A stretch of 64,000 nt of DNA, from NCBI RefSeq assembly GCF_003675855.1, contig NZ_RCIH01000004.1, forward strand, positions 248,001 to 312,000, given 5' to 3'. The position numbers were made by a program, and so were the translations under genes. A model generated the notes under the pieces. That model saw only the letters and a program-made list of their open reading frames with translations, was not told the DNA's origin and made no database searches. Shown piece by piece: positions 18,530 to 26,215 of this stretch; within the stretch, counting starts at the first letter, position 1, and each line of letters begins with the position of its first letter. Source of the stretch: Halostella salina (GTDB lineage: Archaea > Halobacteriota > Halobacteria > Halobacteriales > Natronoarchaeaceae).

Positions 18530-19054
18530 ATGGAGAAGACGCCCTCCGGGACCTCCGTCGGCGTCGACGACCCGTACGAGCACGTCGAGGTCTGCGACCA
18601 CCTCACCGACGACGGCCGCTGCCGGTTCGCGTTCGAGCACCCGGAGCAGGACCGCGAGTTCGCCCGCGAGCGCCGCGAGGACGAGTTCGGCTGTCCGGTC
18701 GTGGCCGACGACGGCGGCGACGGGGAGGGCGACGACTGCCCGCAGTTCCGGTCGCGCAACCACGACCGTGAGTGCGTCCGCTGCGGGCTCGAAGAGCGCC
18801 GAATGGCCCACTCCGACGAGCGGCCGCTGCTGGAGGAACACCACCTCTCCTACGCGAGCGCCGGCGAGACGCTCTCCCACGAGATCACCGTGTACCTCTG
18901 TCGCTGGTGCCACGCGAAGGTTCACGACTCGTGGGCGCGGATCACGGACGACGCCGCGCCCGACCCCGAGGCGGTCGCGGCCGCCGAGGGCCGGCGGAGC
19001 CGAGAGCAGGAAGAACTGGGGTTCGAGTCGGCCGCCGACCGGTACGACCAGTAG
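18530..19054 (+). CDS. Cys/His-rich haloarchaeal protein, HNH-like
   Basis: A 174-residue protein with an N-terminal Cys region (VCDHLTDDGRCRF, and FGCPVV), then ECVRCGLEERRMAHSDERPL, LEEHHLSYASAG, and LCRWCHAKVHDSWARI. The order CxxC, then EHH, then CRWCHxxVH resembles the zinc-bound core of HNH nucleases such as McrA relatives, where the paired histidines sit on the catalytic strand. It is probably a member of a conserved haloarchaeal family (DUF7097, from memory). Nuclease activity is inference. It is divergent from the DUF192 gene. Confidence 0.65.
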   Translation: MEKTPSGTSVGVDDPYEHVEVCDHLTDDGRCRFAFEHPEQDREFARERREDEFGCPVVADDGGDGEGDDCPQFRSRNHDRECVRCGLEERRMAHSDERPLLEEHHLSYASAGETLSHEITVYLCRWCHAKVHDSWARITDDAAPDPEAVAAAEGRRSREQEELGFESAADRYDQ

Positions 19055-19086
19055 GTTGAAGCGCCGGGCGGCTGAACCCGGCCGTC

Positions 19087-19557
19087 GTGCTCCGTGAGCG
19101 CGTTCGCAGTCCGGTCTTCGTCGGTGGATTCGTGGCGTTCGCCGTGACCGTCGGCCTGTTCGTCCTCTCGACGCGGGCGGCCAGCGCATGGCTGTACGAG
19201 GCCACCGGCATCGCGGCGTTCGAGGATCCCGAGGGGCTGGGGAGCCTGTTCCTGCTCGGCGGGCCGCTCGGGGGCCTCGTCGCGGGCTACCTCGTCCGCG
19301 ACGGCTGGGACTACGGCCTCCCGGCCGGCGCTCGCGCCGGCGGCTGGGGGCTCGCGGCAGTTTACCTCGCGTACGCCGCCTACCACCTCACGTACTACCT
19401 GCTCGTCGGCCTGGTGCCGCCGCCCGCCTACGACGTCGTCGTGGTGCCACTGCTGTTCGTCGGTCCCTTCCTCCCAGTTCACCTGTTCGGCGGCGCGGTC
19501 GGCGGGGTGGTCGGCGACGCCGTCGGGCGCGTGCTGGCGGGCGAACGGCTGGTCTGA
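19087..19557 (+). CDS. Four-helix membrane protein
   Basis: A 156-residue protein with a GTG start and about four transmembrane segments: GGFVAFAVTVGLFVLST, SLFLLGGPLGGLVAGYL, GGWGLAAVYLAYAAY running into YYLLVGLVP, and VVVVPLLFVGPFLPVHLFGG, closing with a Gly/Val-rich helix (GGAVGGVVGDAVGRVL). It resembles small haloarchaeal DUF5518-type proteins in its glycine-rich helices, without a firm match. It starts 33 bases after the preceding gene and may be cotranscribed with it. Confidence 0.6.
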   Translation: MLRERVRSPVFVGGFVAFAVTVGLFVLSTRAASAWLYEATGIAAFEDPEGLGSLFLLGGPLGGLVAGYLVRDGWDYGLPAGARAGGWGLAAVYLAYAAYHLTYYLLVGLVPPPAYDVVVVPLLFVGPFLPVHLFGGAVGGVVGDAVGRVLAGERLV

Positions 19558-19604
19558 TCCGCCGCGCTGTGGCCGTCCGGCCTGCGCGGCGGTCGGCCCG
19601 TTCG

Positions 19605-19802
19605 CTATCGGAGGATGTCGTCGATCCGCCGCGGTTCGCCGTTCAGGTCCGGGTTCTTCTCGACTATCTTCAGCACCTCGTGGTCGGTCGTCTCGTGGTA
19701 CTCCTTGTCGATGGCCTCCTCGATCAGCGCCTTCTCCAGGCGGAACTCGGTGCCCTCGTACACCACGTCGACGCCGGTTTCGTCGAAGGAGAGCGTCGTC
19801 AT
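19605..19802 (-). CDS. DUF5800 family protein
   Basis: A 65-residue soluble protein (VDVVYEGTEFRLEKALIEEA, then ITDHE-like TTDHEVLKIVEKNPDL and EPRRIDDILR) that matches the small haloarchaeal DUF5800 family over its full length. Function unknown. TTTTTATT on the minus strand (19825-19832) sits about 26 bases before its ATG, so the message is probably leaderless. It is divergent from the bactofilin-like gene across a palindrome-rich spacer. Confidence 0.8.
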   Translation of the reverse strand: MTTLSFDETGVDVVYEGTEFRLEKALIEEAIDKEYHETTDHEVLKIVEKNPDLNGEPRRIDDILR

Positions 19803-19824
19803 GCCGCCGGATACGCCACAGTCG

Positions 19825-19832
19825 AATAAAAA
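19825..19832 (-). promoter_or_regulatory. TATA box of the DUF5800 gene
   Basis: The minus strand reads TTTTTATT, centred about 26 bases before the ATG at 19802. A CCCCG/CGGGG inverted repeat (19833-19847) lies directly upstream. Confidence 0.55.
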
Positions 19833-19870
19833 CCCCGCGAGACGGGGTGGCTGCGGCGGCGCTGCGCCGG

Positions 19871-19892
19871 GCGTCTGACGCCCGTCAGACGC
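19871..19892. promoter_or_regulatory. 22-bp perfect palindrome in a divergent promoter region
   Basis: GCGTCTGACG and CGTCAGACGC form a perfect 10-bp inverted repeat around a CC spacer. It lies between the two divergent TATA boxes (19825-19832 and 19902-19908), which suits an operator for a dimeric regulator acting on either gene. Cruciform or RNA hairpin roles are also possible. Confidence 0.5.
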
Positions 19893-19901
19893 TCGCGAGG
19901 G

Positions 19902-19908
19902 GTTTATT
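19902..19908 (+). promoter_or_regulatory. TATA box of the bactofilin-like gene, followed by a 7-bp inverted repeat
   Basis: gtttatt is centred about 28 bases before the GTG at 19933. TATCGCC and GGCGATA (19908-19925, spacer CAAC) form a perfect inverted repeat between the TATA box and the start codon. Confidence 0.5.
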
Positions 19909-19932
19909 ATCGCCCAACGGCGATAGTATCAC

Positions 19933-20787
19933 GTGCCGTTCAGTACGACGCCCCTCGACGAACTCGCCGTCCCGGACGGGACGACCGTCGAGGAGCACGA
20001 CCTCGTGACCGACGGCGACGTGGTCGTCGGGAGCCGCAGTACCGTCGAGTTCGGCGTCCGGGGCCGCAACGTCCTCGCCGGCGAGGGCGTCGAGTTCGGC
20101 GGCGACATCGAGGCCGAGGGCGACTGTCGGCTGGACATGTGGTGTGACGCCGCCGGCAACGTGCTCGTCGGCGAGGACGCCTACCTCGGCGAACGCGTCC
20201 ACGTCGGCGGCCAGCTGATGGTCAGCGGCGACCTGGACATCGGCGACGACGTGGAGATAGAGGAGGGGTTCGAGGCCAACGGCTGGATCGTCATCCGCAA
20301 CCCGATGCCGACGATCGTCTTCCTCTTCGTCTACCTCTCTCAGCTCCTCCGGATCGGCGAGGACGAGGCCGCACAGGAGCTGGTCGGCGAGGTGTTCGAC
20401 GACGGCGACCCCGAACACGAGCCGCTGGTGATCCCCAACTCCGCGACGGTGAGCGACGACGCCTGGCGCGTCTCCACGCCCGCGACGATCGGCGACGGCT
20501 GCCGGATCCACGGCAACATCCGCGCCGAGGAGATAACCGTCGGCGAGGACAACAACGTGTTCGGCAGCCTGCGCGCCCGCGGCGACATCCACGTCGGGCA
20601 GGGCACCCGGATCCACGGCGACGTGACGACCCGCAACGGGCAGGTCGAACTCGCGCCGGACGCCGAGGTGCTCGGCGACGTCTCCTGTGGCTCGCTCGAA
20701 CTCGCCGACGGCGCGGCCGTCGACGGGACGATGCGGGCGAGCGGCGAGATCCGGATGTTCCGGCCCGACGGCCGCGAAGTCGAGTAG
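19933..20787 (+). CDS. Bactofilin-like polymer-forming protein
   Basis: A 284-residue protein built mainly of short beta turns typical of a right-handed beta-helix (DGDVVVGSRSTVEFGVRG, GNIRAEEITVGEDNNVFG, GRIHGDVTTRN-like HGDVTTRNGQVEL). The helix is interrupted near residues 119-160 by a hydrophobic stretch (PTIVFLFVYLSQLLRIG) and an acidic loop, which gives two helix halves. Bactofilin homologues in haloarchaea (halofilins) polymerise and affect cell shape; membership is an inference. The start is GTG, supported by the TATA box 28 bases upstream. Confidence 0.75.
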   Translation: MPFSTTPLDELAVPDGTTVEEHDLVTDGDVVVGSRSTVEFGVRGRNVLAGEGVEFGGDIEAEGDCRLDMWCDAAGNVLVGEDAYLGERVHVGGQLMVSGDLDIGDDVEIEEGFEANGWIVIRNPMPTIVFLFVYLSQLLRIGEDEAAQELVGEVFDDGDPEHEPLVIPNSATVSDDAWRVSTPATIGDGCRIHGNIRAEEITVGEDNNVFGSLRARGDIHVGQGTRIHGDVTTRNGQVELAPDAEVLGDVSCGSLELADGAAVDGTMRASGEIRMFRPDGREVE

Positions 20788-20798
20788 CGAGCGCGTTC

Positions 20799-21185
20799 CT
20801 ACGACTCCGAATTGACGAGTTCGAACAGCCCGTCGAACTCCTCGGGGAGGTTGTCCCGCACGTCCGCCAGCTCCCCGCCCGGAACGCTCTCGCCGGCGAC
20901 GGCCACCACGACCTTCGCGTAGTAGTTCGCGTCCGACCTGTCGACGTTCGCGCGCTCCGCGACCCGGTCGAGGAACTCGTCCCAGTCGAACCGCTGGCCG
21001 GAGTCGGCCGACTCGACGTACCAGTCTATCTCCATCGGGAGCGGGCTCGCCAGGTCCGTCGCCTCGCCCTCGGGGAGGCGTTCGCCGAGCGTCGTCAGAA
21101 CCGCCCGACAGGCACGGACAGCCTCGCCCTGTCGCCCGAGTTCGAGCCGGTGCTGGACCGCGCCGATGAACTCGCTGTAATCCAT
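20799..21185 (-). CDS. DUF2267 family protein
   Basis: A 128-residue helical, acidic protein of the DUF2267 family: MDYSEFIGAVQHRLELG, RACRAVLTTLGERLPEGEA, then LASPLPMEI and DEFLDRVAERANVD. The family consists of repeated helical hairpins of unknown function and is often found near stress genes. Its 3' end is 11 bases from the convergent bactofilin-like gene. Confidence 0.8.
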   Translation of the reverse strand: MDYSEFIGAVQHRLELGRQGEAVRACRAVLTTLGERLPEGEATDLASPLPMEIDWYVESADSGQRFDWDEFLDRVAERANVDRSDANYYAKVVVAVAGESVPGGELADVRDNLPEEFDGLFELVNSES

Positions 21186-21357
21186 TGGTCTCCCCCACCG
21201 GACGCACGACGAACGCGGACAAAAGCGGGCGGGGAACCTCTCGGCCGGCCGACGTCAGCGACGGACCGATGCGACCTTCGATCGCCGGTCGCGGCGCTGC
21301 CGGCGGTCGGGTACGGACGACTTCAGAGAAAGTGTGACGCTGCCGACGCGGCGGGTA

Positions 21358-22344
21358 TCAGGCCGGGGCGATAGCGCCCTCGGCCTCCAGCAGCTCCTTG
21401 TAGCGGTTGCGGATGGTAACTTCGCTGATATCGGCCACGTCGCTGACCTCGCGCTGGGTGATCTGCTCGTTGGTGAGCAGCGGCGCGGCGTAGACGGCGG
21501 CGGCCGCGAGGCCGACCGGCGACTTGCCGCTGTGGACGCCCTCCTCCTTCGCGTTCTTCAGCAGCTCGCGGGCGCGACGCTCGGCCTCGTCCGAGATGTC
21601 GAGGTCGCTGGCGAAACGGCCGACGTAGCTCTCGGGGTCGGCCGGCTGGACCTCCAGCCCCAGCTCGCGGACGATGTAGCGGTACGTCCGCTTGAACTCC
21701 TGGTCGTCGATCCGGCTGACGTTGGCCACCTCGTCGATGCTGCGCGGCGTGCCGGCCTGCCGGGCGGCGGCGTACAGCGAGGACGTTGCGACGCCCTCGA
21801 TGGAGCGACCGGGCAGGAGGTCCTCCTCGAGCGCGCGGCGGTAGATGACGCTTGCCGTCTCGCGGACGTTCTCGGGGAGCCCGAGCGCGGAGGCCATGCG
21901 GTCGATCTCGCCGAGCGCCTGCTTCAGGTTTCGCTCCTGGGAGTCGCGGGTGCGGAACCGCTCGTTCCAGGTGCGCAGGCGCTGCATCTTCTGGCGCTGG
22001 CGCGAGGACAGGGAGTTGCCGTAGGCGTCCTTGTCCTGCCAGCCGATGTTGGTCGAGAGGCCCTCGTCGTGCATCATCTTCGTCGTCGGCGCGCCGACGC
22101 GGGACTTCTCGTCTTTCTCCTTGGCGTCGAACGCGCGCCACTCGGGCCCGCGGTCTATCTCGTCCTCCTCGACGACGAGGCCACACTCGGTACAGATGGT
22201 CTCGCCGCCCTCGGCGACGAGGTCGCCGCCACATTCGGGGCAGACGCGCTCCTGCTCCTGCTCTCGCTCGTCCGTTTTCTCCTCTGTTCGTTCGGGGGCC
22301 GTTACGCTCCCCTGCTCGGTCGTTCGGATGCTCGTATCAGTCAT
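21358..22344 (-). CDS. tfb: Transcription initiation factor IIB (TFB)
   Basis: A 328-residue TFB. The N-terminal zinc ribbon (CPECGG and CTECGL, residues about 34-58) recruits RNA polymerase; the B-finger region follows (EWRAFDAKEKDEKSRVGAPT); two cyclin-like repeats (about 125-210 and 220-310) bind TBP and the BRE, ending in a helix-turn-helix (LLTNEQITQREVSDVADISE). Haloarchaea carry several TFB paralogues; I cannot say which one this is. ATG 22344 is preferred because the promoter at 22441-22450 would put the transcription start near 22418, which is inside the alternative 28-residue extension. Confidence 0.95.
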   Translation of the reverse strand: MTDTSIRTTEQGSVTAPERTEEKTDEREQEQERVCPECGGDLVAEGGETICTECGLVVEEDEIDRGPEWRAFDAKEKDEKSRVGAPTTKMMHDEGLSTNIGWQDKDAYGNSLSSRQRQKMQRLRTWNERFRTRDSQERNLKQALGEIDRMASALGLPENVRETASVIYRRALEEDLLPGRSIEGVATSSLYAAARQAGTPRSIDEVANVSRIDDQEFKRTYRYIVRELGLEVQPADPESYVGRFASDLDISDEAERRARELLKNAKEEGVHSGKSPVGLAAAAVYAAPLLTNEQITQREVSDVADISEVTIRNRYKELLEAEGAIAPA

Positions 22345-22662
22345 TGGTATCACCGTGAGAGGGCGAGGACTACCGGTGGGGAAAAACCCGAAGAAGCCCG
22401 GAAGCCACGTCTTCCTGTGTCTGTACACACGACCGACAGCTACTTAAACCTTTCGCCGGTATTGCGCTGGTAGTGCAATTATCAGTTCCTGTCGTCCCCG
22501 CGAAAACCTCCGGATTTCGGGGTACCGATCCCCCAAAATCGGCCGTCATTCGGCCGGTGTGAGGCGACGCGGTATTGCTCTCCATGTACATTAGTGATTG
22601 ACAACCGTTCACACCCGACGGCGGACCGAAAGGCAGTTTTCGCCGTCGGCGGTACACCCCCT
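22345..22662. promoter_or_regulatory. Divergent promoter region of tfb and the YchF-type GTPase
   Basis: No gene is seen in these 318 bases. The minus strand has a strong tfb promoter: GGTTTAAGTA (22441-22450) with CGAAA just upstream as BRE. TGTGT and ACACA form a short inverted repeat (22416-22429) at the predicted tfb start. ATTGC and GCAAT (22461-22479) form another small inverted repeat between the promoters. On the plus strand, cagttttcg (22634-22642) is a weak TATA candidate for the GTPase. Confidence 0.5.
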
Positions 22663-23844
22663 ATGCTCTCCCTCGCGCTTGCCGGGAAGCCAAACGCCGG
22701 CAAGTCCACGTTCTACACCGCCGCGACCCGGGCCGACGTCGACATGGCGAACTACCCCTTCACCACCATCGACGCGAACCGCGGGGTCAGCCACGCCCGG
22801 ACGGACTGCCCTTGCCTCACTCGCGAGGAACGCTGTGGCGGCGACCGCTGTCGCGACGGCACGCGCTACGTCCCGATCGAACTGCTCGACGTCGCCGGCC
22901 TCGTCCCCGGCGCACACGAAGGGAAGGGGCTGGGCAACCAGTTCCTCGACGAACTGACCAACGCCGACGCGATCATCAACGTCGTCGACGCCAGCGGCGC
23001 GACGAACGCGGAGGGCGAACCCGTCGAGGTCGGCGAGCACGACCCGATGGACGACATCGACTTCGTCGAGGAGGAGATGGACCTCTGGCTCGCGGGCATC
23101 GTCGACCGCAACTGGGAGTCGGTGACGCGCAAGTCCCGCTCGCCCGATTTCGACATCGACGAGGCGCTCGCGGAGATGCTCACCGGCTTCGGCGCGACGG
23201 AGGCCGACGTGGCCGCCAGCCTCCGGTCGCTCGAATACCCCGACGACCCCCAGCAGTGGACCGACGAGCATCGCGAGGAACTCGCCCGCGACGTGCGCCG
23301 CCGCACCAAGCCGATCGTGGTCGCCGCGAACAAGATCGACGTGGCCCCCGAAGAGAACGTCGAGCGCCTGCTCGACCTGGACAAGCCCGTCGTCCCGACG
23401 ACCGCCGAGGGCGAACTCGCGCTCCGCAACGCGGCCGACGCGGGCGCGGTCGACTACGACCCCGGCGACGCGGACTTCGACATCGTCGGCGACGTGAGCG
23501 ACCAGCAGCGCGACGCGCTGGAGGGCCTCCGCGAGACCATGACCGAGTACGGCGGCACCGGCGTTCAGGCCGCACTCAACGAGGCCGTCTACGGCCTGCT
23601 CGACCGCGTCACCGCCTACCCCGTACAGGACGCGGGCAAGTGGACCGACGCCTCGGGCGACGTGCTCCCCGACGCCTTCCTGCTCCCCCGCGGGTCGACG
23701 CCGGTCGATCTCGCCTACGCCGTCCACAGCGACATCGGCGACGGCTACCTCCACGCGGTCAACGGCCGGACGGACCGCGAGGTCGGCGAGGGGTACGAAC
23801 TGGAGGAGGGCGACGTGATCAAGATCGTCAGCACGGCGACGTAG
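22663..23844 (+). CDS. YchF/Obg-type redox-regulated ATPase
   Basis: A 393-residue translation-associated NTPase. The G1 loop is GKPNAGKST (residues 8-16), G3 lies in LDVAGLVPGAHEGKGLG, and the base-specificity loop reads NKID. A cysteine-rich insertion (CPCLTREERCGGDRC) is present after the first strand, as in other archaeal members. A TGS domain closes the protein (about residues 310-393, PDAFLLPRGSTPVDLAY). YchF proteins bind ribosomes and often prefer ATP. Confidence 0.92.
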   Translation: MLSLALAGKPNAGKSTFYTAATRADVDMANYPFTTIDANRGVSHARTDCPCLTREERCGGDRCRDGTRYVPIELLDVAGLVPGAHEGKGLGNQFLDELTNADAIINVVDASGATNAEGEPVEVGEHDPMDDIDFVEEEMDLWLAGIVDRNWESVTRKSRSPDFDIDEALAEMLTGFGATEADVAASLRSLEYPDDPQQWTDEHREELARDVRRRTKPIVVAANKIDVAPEENVERLLDLDKPVVPTTAEGELALRNAADAGAVDYDPGDADFDIVGDVSDQQRDALEGLRETMTEYGGTGVQAALNEAVYGLLDRVTAYPVQDAGKWTDASGDVLPDAFLLPRGSTPVDLAYAVHSDIGDGYLHAVNGRTDREVGEGYELEEGDVIKIVSTAT

Positions 23845-23875
23845 AGCCGGCCGACCGACGCCGGTGGGCCGACGG

Positions 23876-24667
23876 CTATCCGAGACGGATCCCGAACTCC
23901 GTTTCCAGCACGTCGTCCCACGCCGCCGAATCAACGTCGTGCGTCCGCTCGTCGCCGCGCTCGACGCGAGTCAGCGCCTCCGGCTGCAGCTTCTTGTACC
24001 CGCGCTCGGTCGCCAGCGAGACGACCGGATCCCCGGTGAACGGCGACTCCGGCGCGGTCGCGAGGTAGTCGCAACTGGCCTCGAAGTACGCCGTCGCGCG
24101 GTGGCGGTCGTCGAACACGTAGCGGACGCGCCAGTCGTCGGCCCCGGGCGGGCGCTGCTGGACCGCGAAGTCGGAGTCGGGCCGGTCGCTCTCCCGGACG
24201 CGCCACGCGACGCCGGCGGCGTCGTCCACGACCGTGCCGTCGAGGGGGAGCGGGCGGCGCATCGGCGGCGTGCCGAGCCCCACGTCGACGACGTAGCGGC
24301 GGTCGAGCGAGACGACGTGCGTGAGATGGTTCGCGGGCGGGCCGGCGTCGCCGTCGCTCCCGACGACCATCGCGGGGACGCGGGCGGCGTCGAACCCGAG
24401 CGCGTCGAGCAGGCGGCCGAACGCGCCGTTGAGTTCGTAGCAGAAGCCGCCGCGTTCGCGCTCGACGACCTTTCGGTAGCAGGTCGCGGGGTCGACCGTG
24501 ACGCCCGCGCCGCCGCAGTCGGCGTGGGGGTGGCCGGCGACGGCGAGCGTCTCGAACGGCACGGAGCGGACGTGGGCGGACTGGAGGGCCGCGAGCGTTT
24601 CACGGGTGGGAGGACGGTCGGCGGCCGGGTCGCGACCGATCCGTTCGAGGTAGCGGTCGCGGTCCAT
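23876..24667 (-). CDS. Arylamine N-acetyltransferase
   Basis: A 263-residue NAT-family enzyme. The cysteine-protease-like triad is complete: Cys76 in RGGFCYELNG, His117 in NHLTHVVS and Asp128 in YVVDVGLG. The enzyme moves acetyl groups from acetyl-CoA to aromatic amines or hydrazines; in archaea the natural substrate is unknown. It starts two bases after the stop of the flavin reductase, so the two form an operon. ATG 24667 gives the usual family length of about 260-280 residues. Confidence 0.9.
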   Translation of the reverse strand: MDRDRYLERIGRDPAADRPPTRETLAALQSAHVRSVPFETLAVAGHPHADCGGAGVTVDPATCYRKVVERERGGFCYELNGAFGRLLDALGFDAARVPAMVVGSDGDAGPPANHLTHVVSLDRRYVVDVGLGTPPMRRPLPLDGTVVDDAAGVAWRVRESDRPDSDFAVQQRPPGADDWRVRYVFDDRHRATAYFEASCDYLATAPESPFTGDPVVSLATERGYKKLQPEALTRVERGDERTHDVDSAAWDDVLETEFGIRLG

Positions 24668-24669
24668 GG

Positions 24670-25269
24670 CTACTCGCCGGGCGCGCCCGCGACGGGGCCG
24701 GGCCGGTCCGATCGCCGGGCGGCCAGCTCCGGGTACTCCTCGACGCCGGCGTACTCGGCCATCTCCCGGCCCAGTTCCCGGACGCGGTCGCGGACCGCGT
24801 CGTCGCGGATGCCGTCCGTGCCGACCGTCGAGGAGGCGTTCGGGATGCCGACTTCGAGGGGGTGTGTCCACGCGTTCAGCGTCCGGCAGACGGCCCGGAG
24901 ATGCGCCAGTGCGGGCTTGGGGTAGCTGCCGCCGGCGACCTCCAGCAGGCCGACGAGTTTGCCGCCGAACTCGTCGCGGCCGAGGTGGTCGAGCGCGTTC
25001 TTCAGGTGGCCGGCGTACGAGCCGTGGTAGTTCGGCGTGCCGAGGACGACGGCATCGGCTGCCGCCACGGTGTCCGAGAGGGATTCGACGTCGGCGGGGG
25101 TCGGGGCGTCGGGGTCCAGCGGCGGCAGGTCGTACTCCCGGAGGTCGACCAGTTCCGTCGTCGCGCCGGCCGCGTCGGCGACGTTGAGCGCCGCGCGGAG
25201 GGCGACTCGCGTCCGGCTCGCGTCGCGGCGGCTGCCGCAGACCGCCACGACGTGGGTGTCGCGTTCCAT
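24670..25269 (-). CDS. NADPH-dependent FMN reductase
   Basis: A 199-residue flavodoxin-fold reductase: VVAVCGSRRDASRTRVALRA at the start (phosphate-binding GSxRxxS), VLGTPNYHGSYAGHLKNALD in the middle (the FMN isoalloxazine-binding TPNYHGSxxGxLKNALD motif), and GGKLVGLLEVAGGSYPKPAL. It reduces FMN or quinones with NADPH. It is the first gene of a pair with the arylamine N-acetyltransferase. ATG 25269 (MERDTH) is chosen over a GTG at 25281. Confidence 0.88.
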   Translation of the reverse strand: MERDTHVVAVCGSRRDASRTRVALRAALNVADAAGATTELVDLREYDLPPLDPDAPTPADVESLSDTVAAADAVVLGTPNYHGSYAGHLKNALDHLGRDEFGGKLVGLLEVAGGSYPKPALAHLRAVCRTLNAWTHPLEVGIPNASSTVGTDGIRDDAVRDRVRELGREMAEYAGVEEYPELAARRSDRPGPVAGAPGE

Positions 25270-25417
25270 CGTGTCCCTCACTTACGGGTACACCCACTAA
25301 AGCACACGCTGAACGCGATTTTCGTAGCGTTTCTTACACGTCCGCCACACCTGTCGGTCCGGTTACGGAAGCGCGCTCCCGGAAACCGTCTTGGTCCCCG
25401 CGGGGGAACGGGAGGGC

Positions 25418-26215
25418 ATGAGCGACCGGATCCCGGCCGTCGGCATCGGCACCTACGAGAACACGGACCCCGAGGTCTGCGCGGAGAGCGTCGCGACCGC
25501 GCTCGACGCGGGCTACCGCCACGTCGACACGGCCGAGATGTACGGCAACGAGGCGGCCGTCGGGGAGGGGATCGCCCGCGCCGACGTAGACCGCGAGGAC
25601 GTCTTCGTGGCGACGAAGATCGACACCGAGAACCTCGCGTACGACGACGCCCTGGCGAGTGCCGAGGGCTGTCTCGACCGCCTCGGCCTCGACGCCGTCG
25701 ACCTGCTGTACGTCCACTGGCCGATCCGGACGTACGACCCCGACGACACGCTCGCGGCGTTCGACGAACTGTACGACCGCGGCGTGGTTCGGCACGTCGG
25801 CCTGTCGAACTTCAGGCCGGACCAGCTGGACGAGGCGCTCGACCGCCTCGACGCGCCGCTTTTCGCCCACCAGGTCGAGTGCCACCCCTTGCTCCCGCAG
25901 GACTACCTGCGGGCGCACGCCGACGAACACGGCTACCGCCTCGTCGCGTACTCGCCGCTGGCGAAGGGGCGGGTCACCGAGGTGCCGGAACTGGTCGAGA
26001 TAGCCGAGGAACACGACGCGACGGCCGCGCAGGTGAGCCTCGCGTGGCTGCTGGCCCGCGACGTCGCGGTCATCCCGAAGTCGTCGTCGCCCGAGCGCAT
26101 CCGGGAGAACCTCGCGGCGCGGAACCTGACGCTCGGCGACGACGAACTGGCCCGGATCGACGCCATCGACCGGCGGGAACGGCAGGTCGACTTCGACGCC
26201 GCGCCGTGGAACTAG
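25418..26215 (+). CDS. Aldo/keto reductase
   Basis: A 265-residue TIM-barrel reductase. The catalytic tetrad is complete: Asp37 and Tyr42 in HVDTAEMYGNE, Lys67 in VATKID and His100 in YVHWPIR. The NADPH-binding IPKSSSPERIRENL follows near residue 220. It reduces aldehydes or 2,5-diketo sugar acids; substrate unknown. Its stop overlaps the stop end of the convergent UbiA gene by four bases. Confidence 0.9.
   Translation: MSDRIPAVGIGTYENTDPEVCAESVATALDAGYRHVDTAEMYGNEAAVGEGIARADVDREDVFVATKIDTENLAYDDALASAEGCLDRLGLDAVDLLYVHWPIRTYDPDDTLAAFDELYDRGVVRHVGLSNFRPDQLDEALDRLDAPLFAHQVECHPLLPQDYLRAHADEHGYRLVAYSPLAKGRVTEVPELVEIAEEHDATAAQVSLAWLLARDVAVIPKSSSPERIRENLAARNLTLGDDELARIDAIDRRERQVDFDAAPWN

Noticed and set aside
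22501-22545. Imperfect palindrome CCGGATTTCGGGG / CCCCCAAAATCGG
   Set aside because: Only about 10 of 13 positions pair and it does not sit at a predicted start site.
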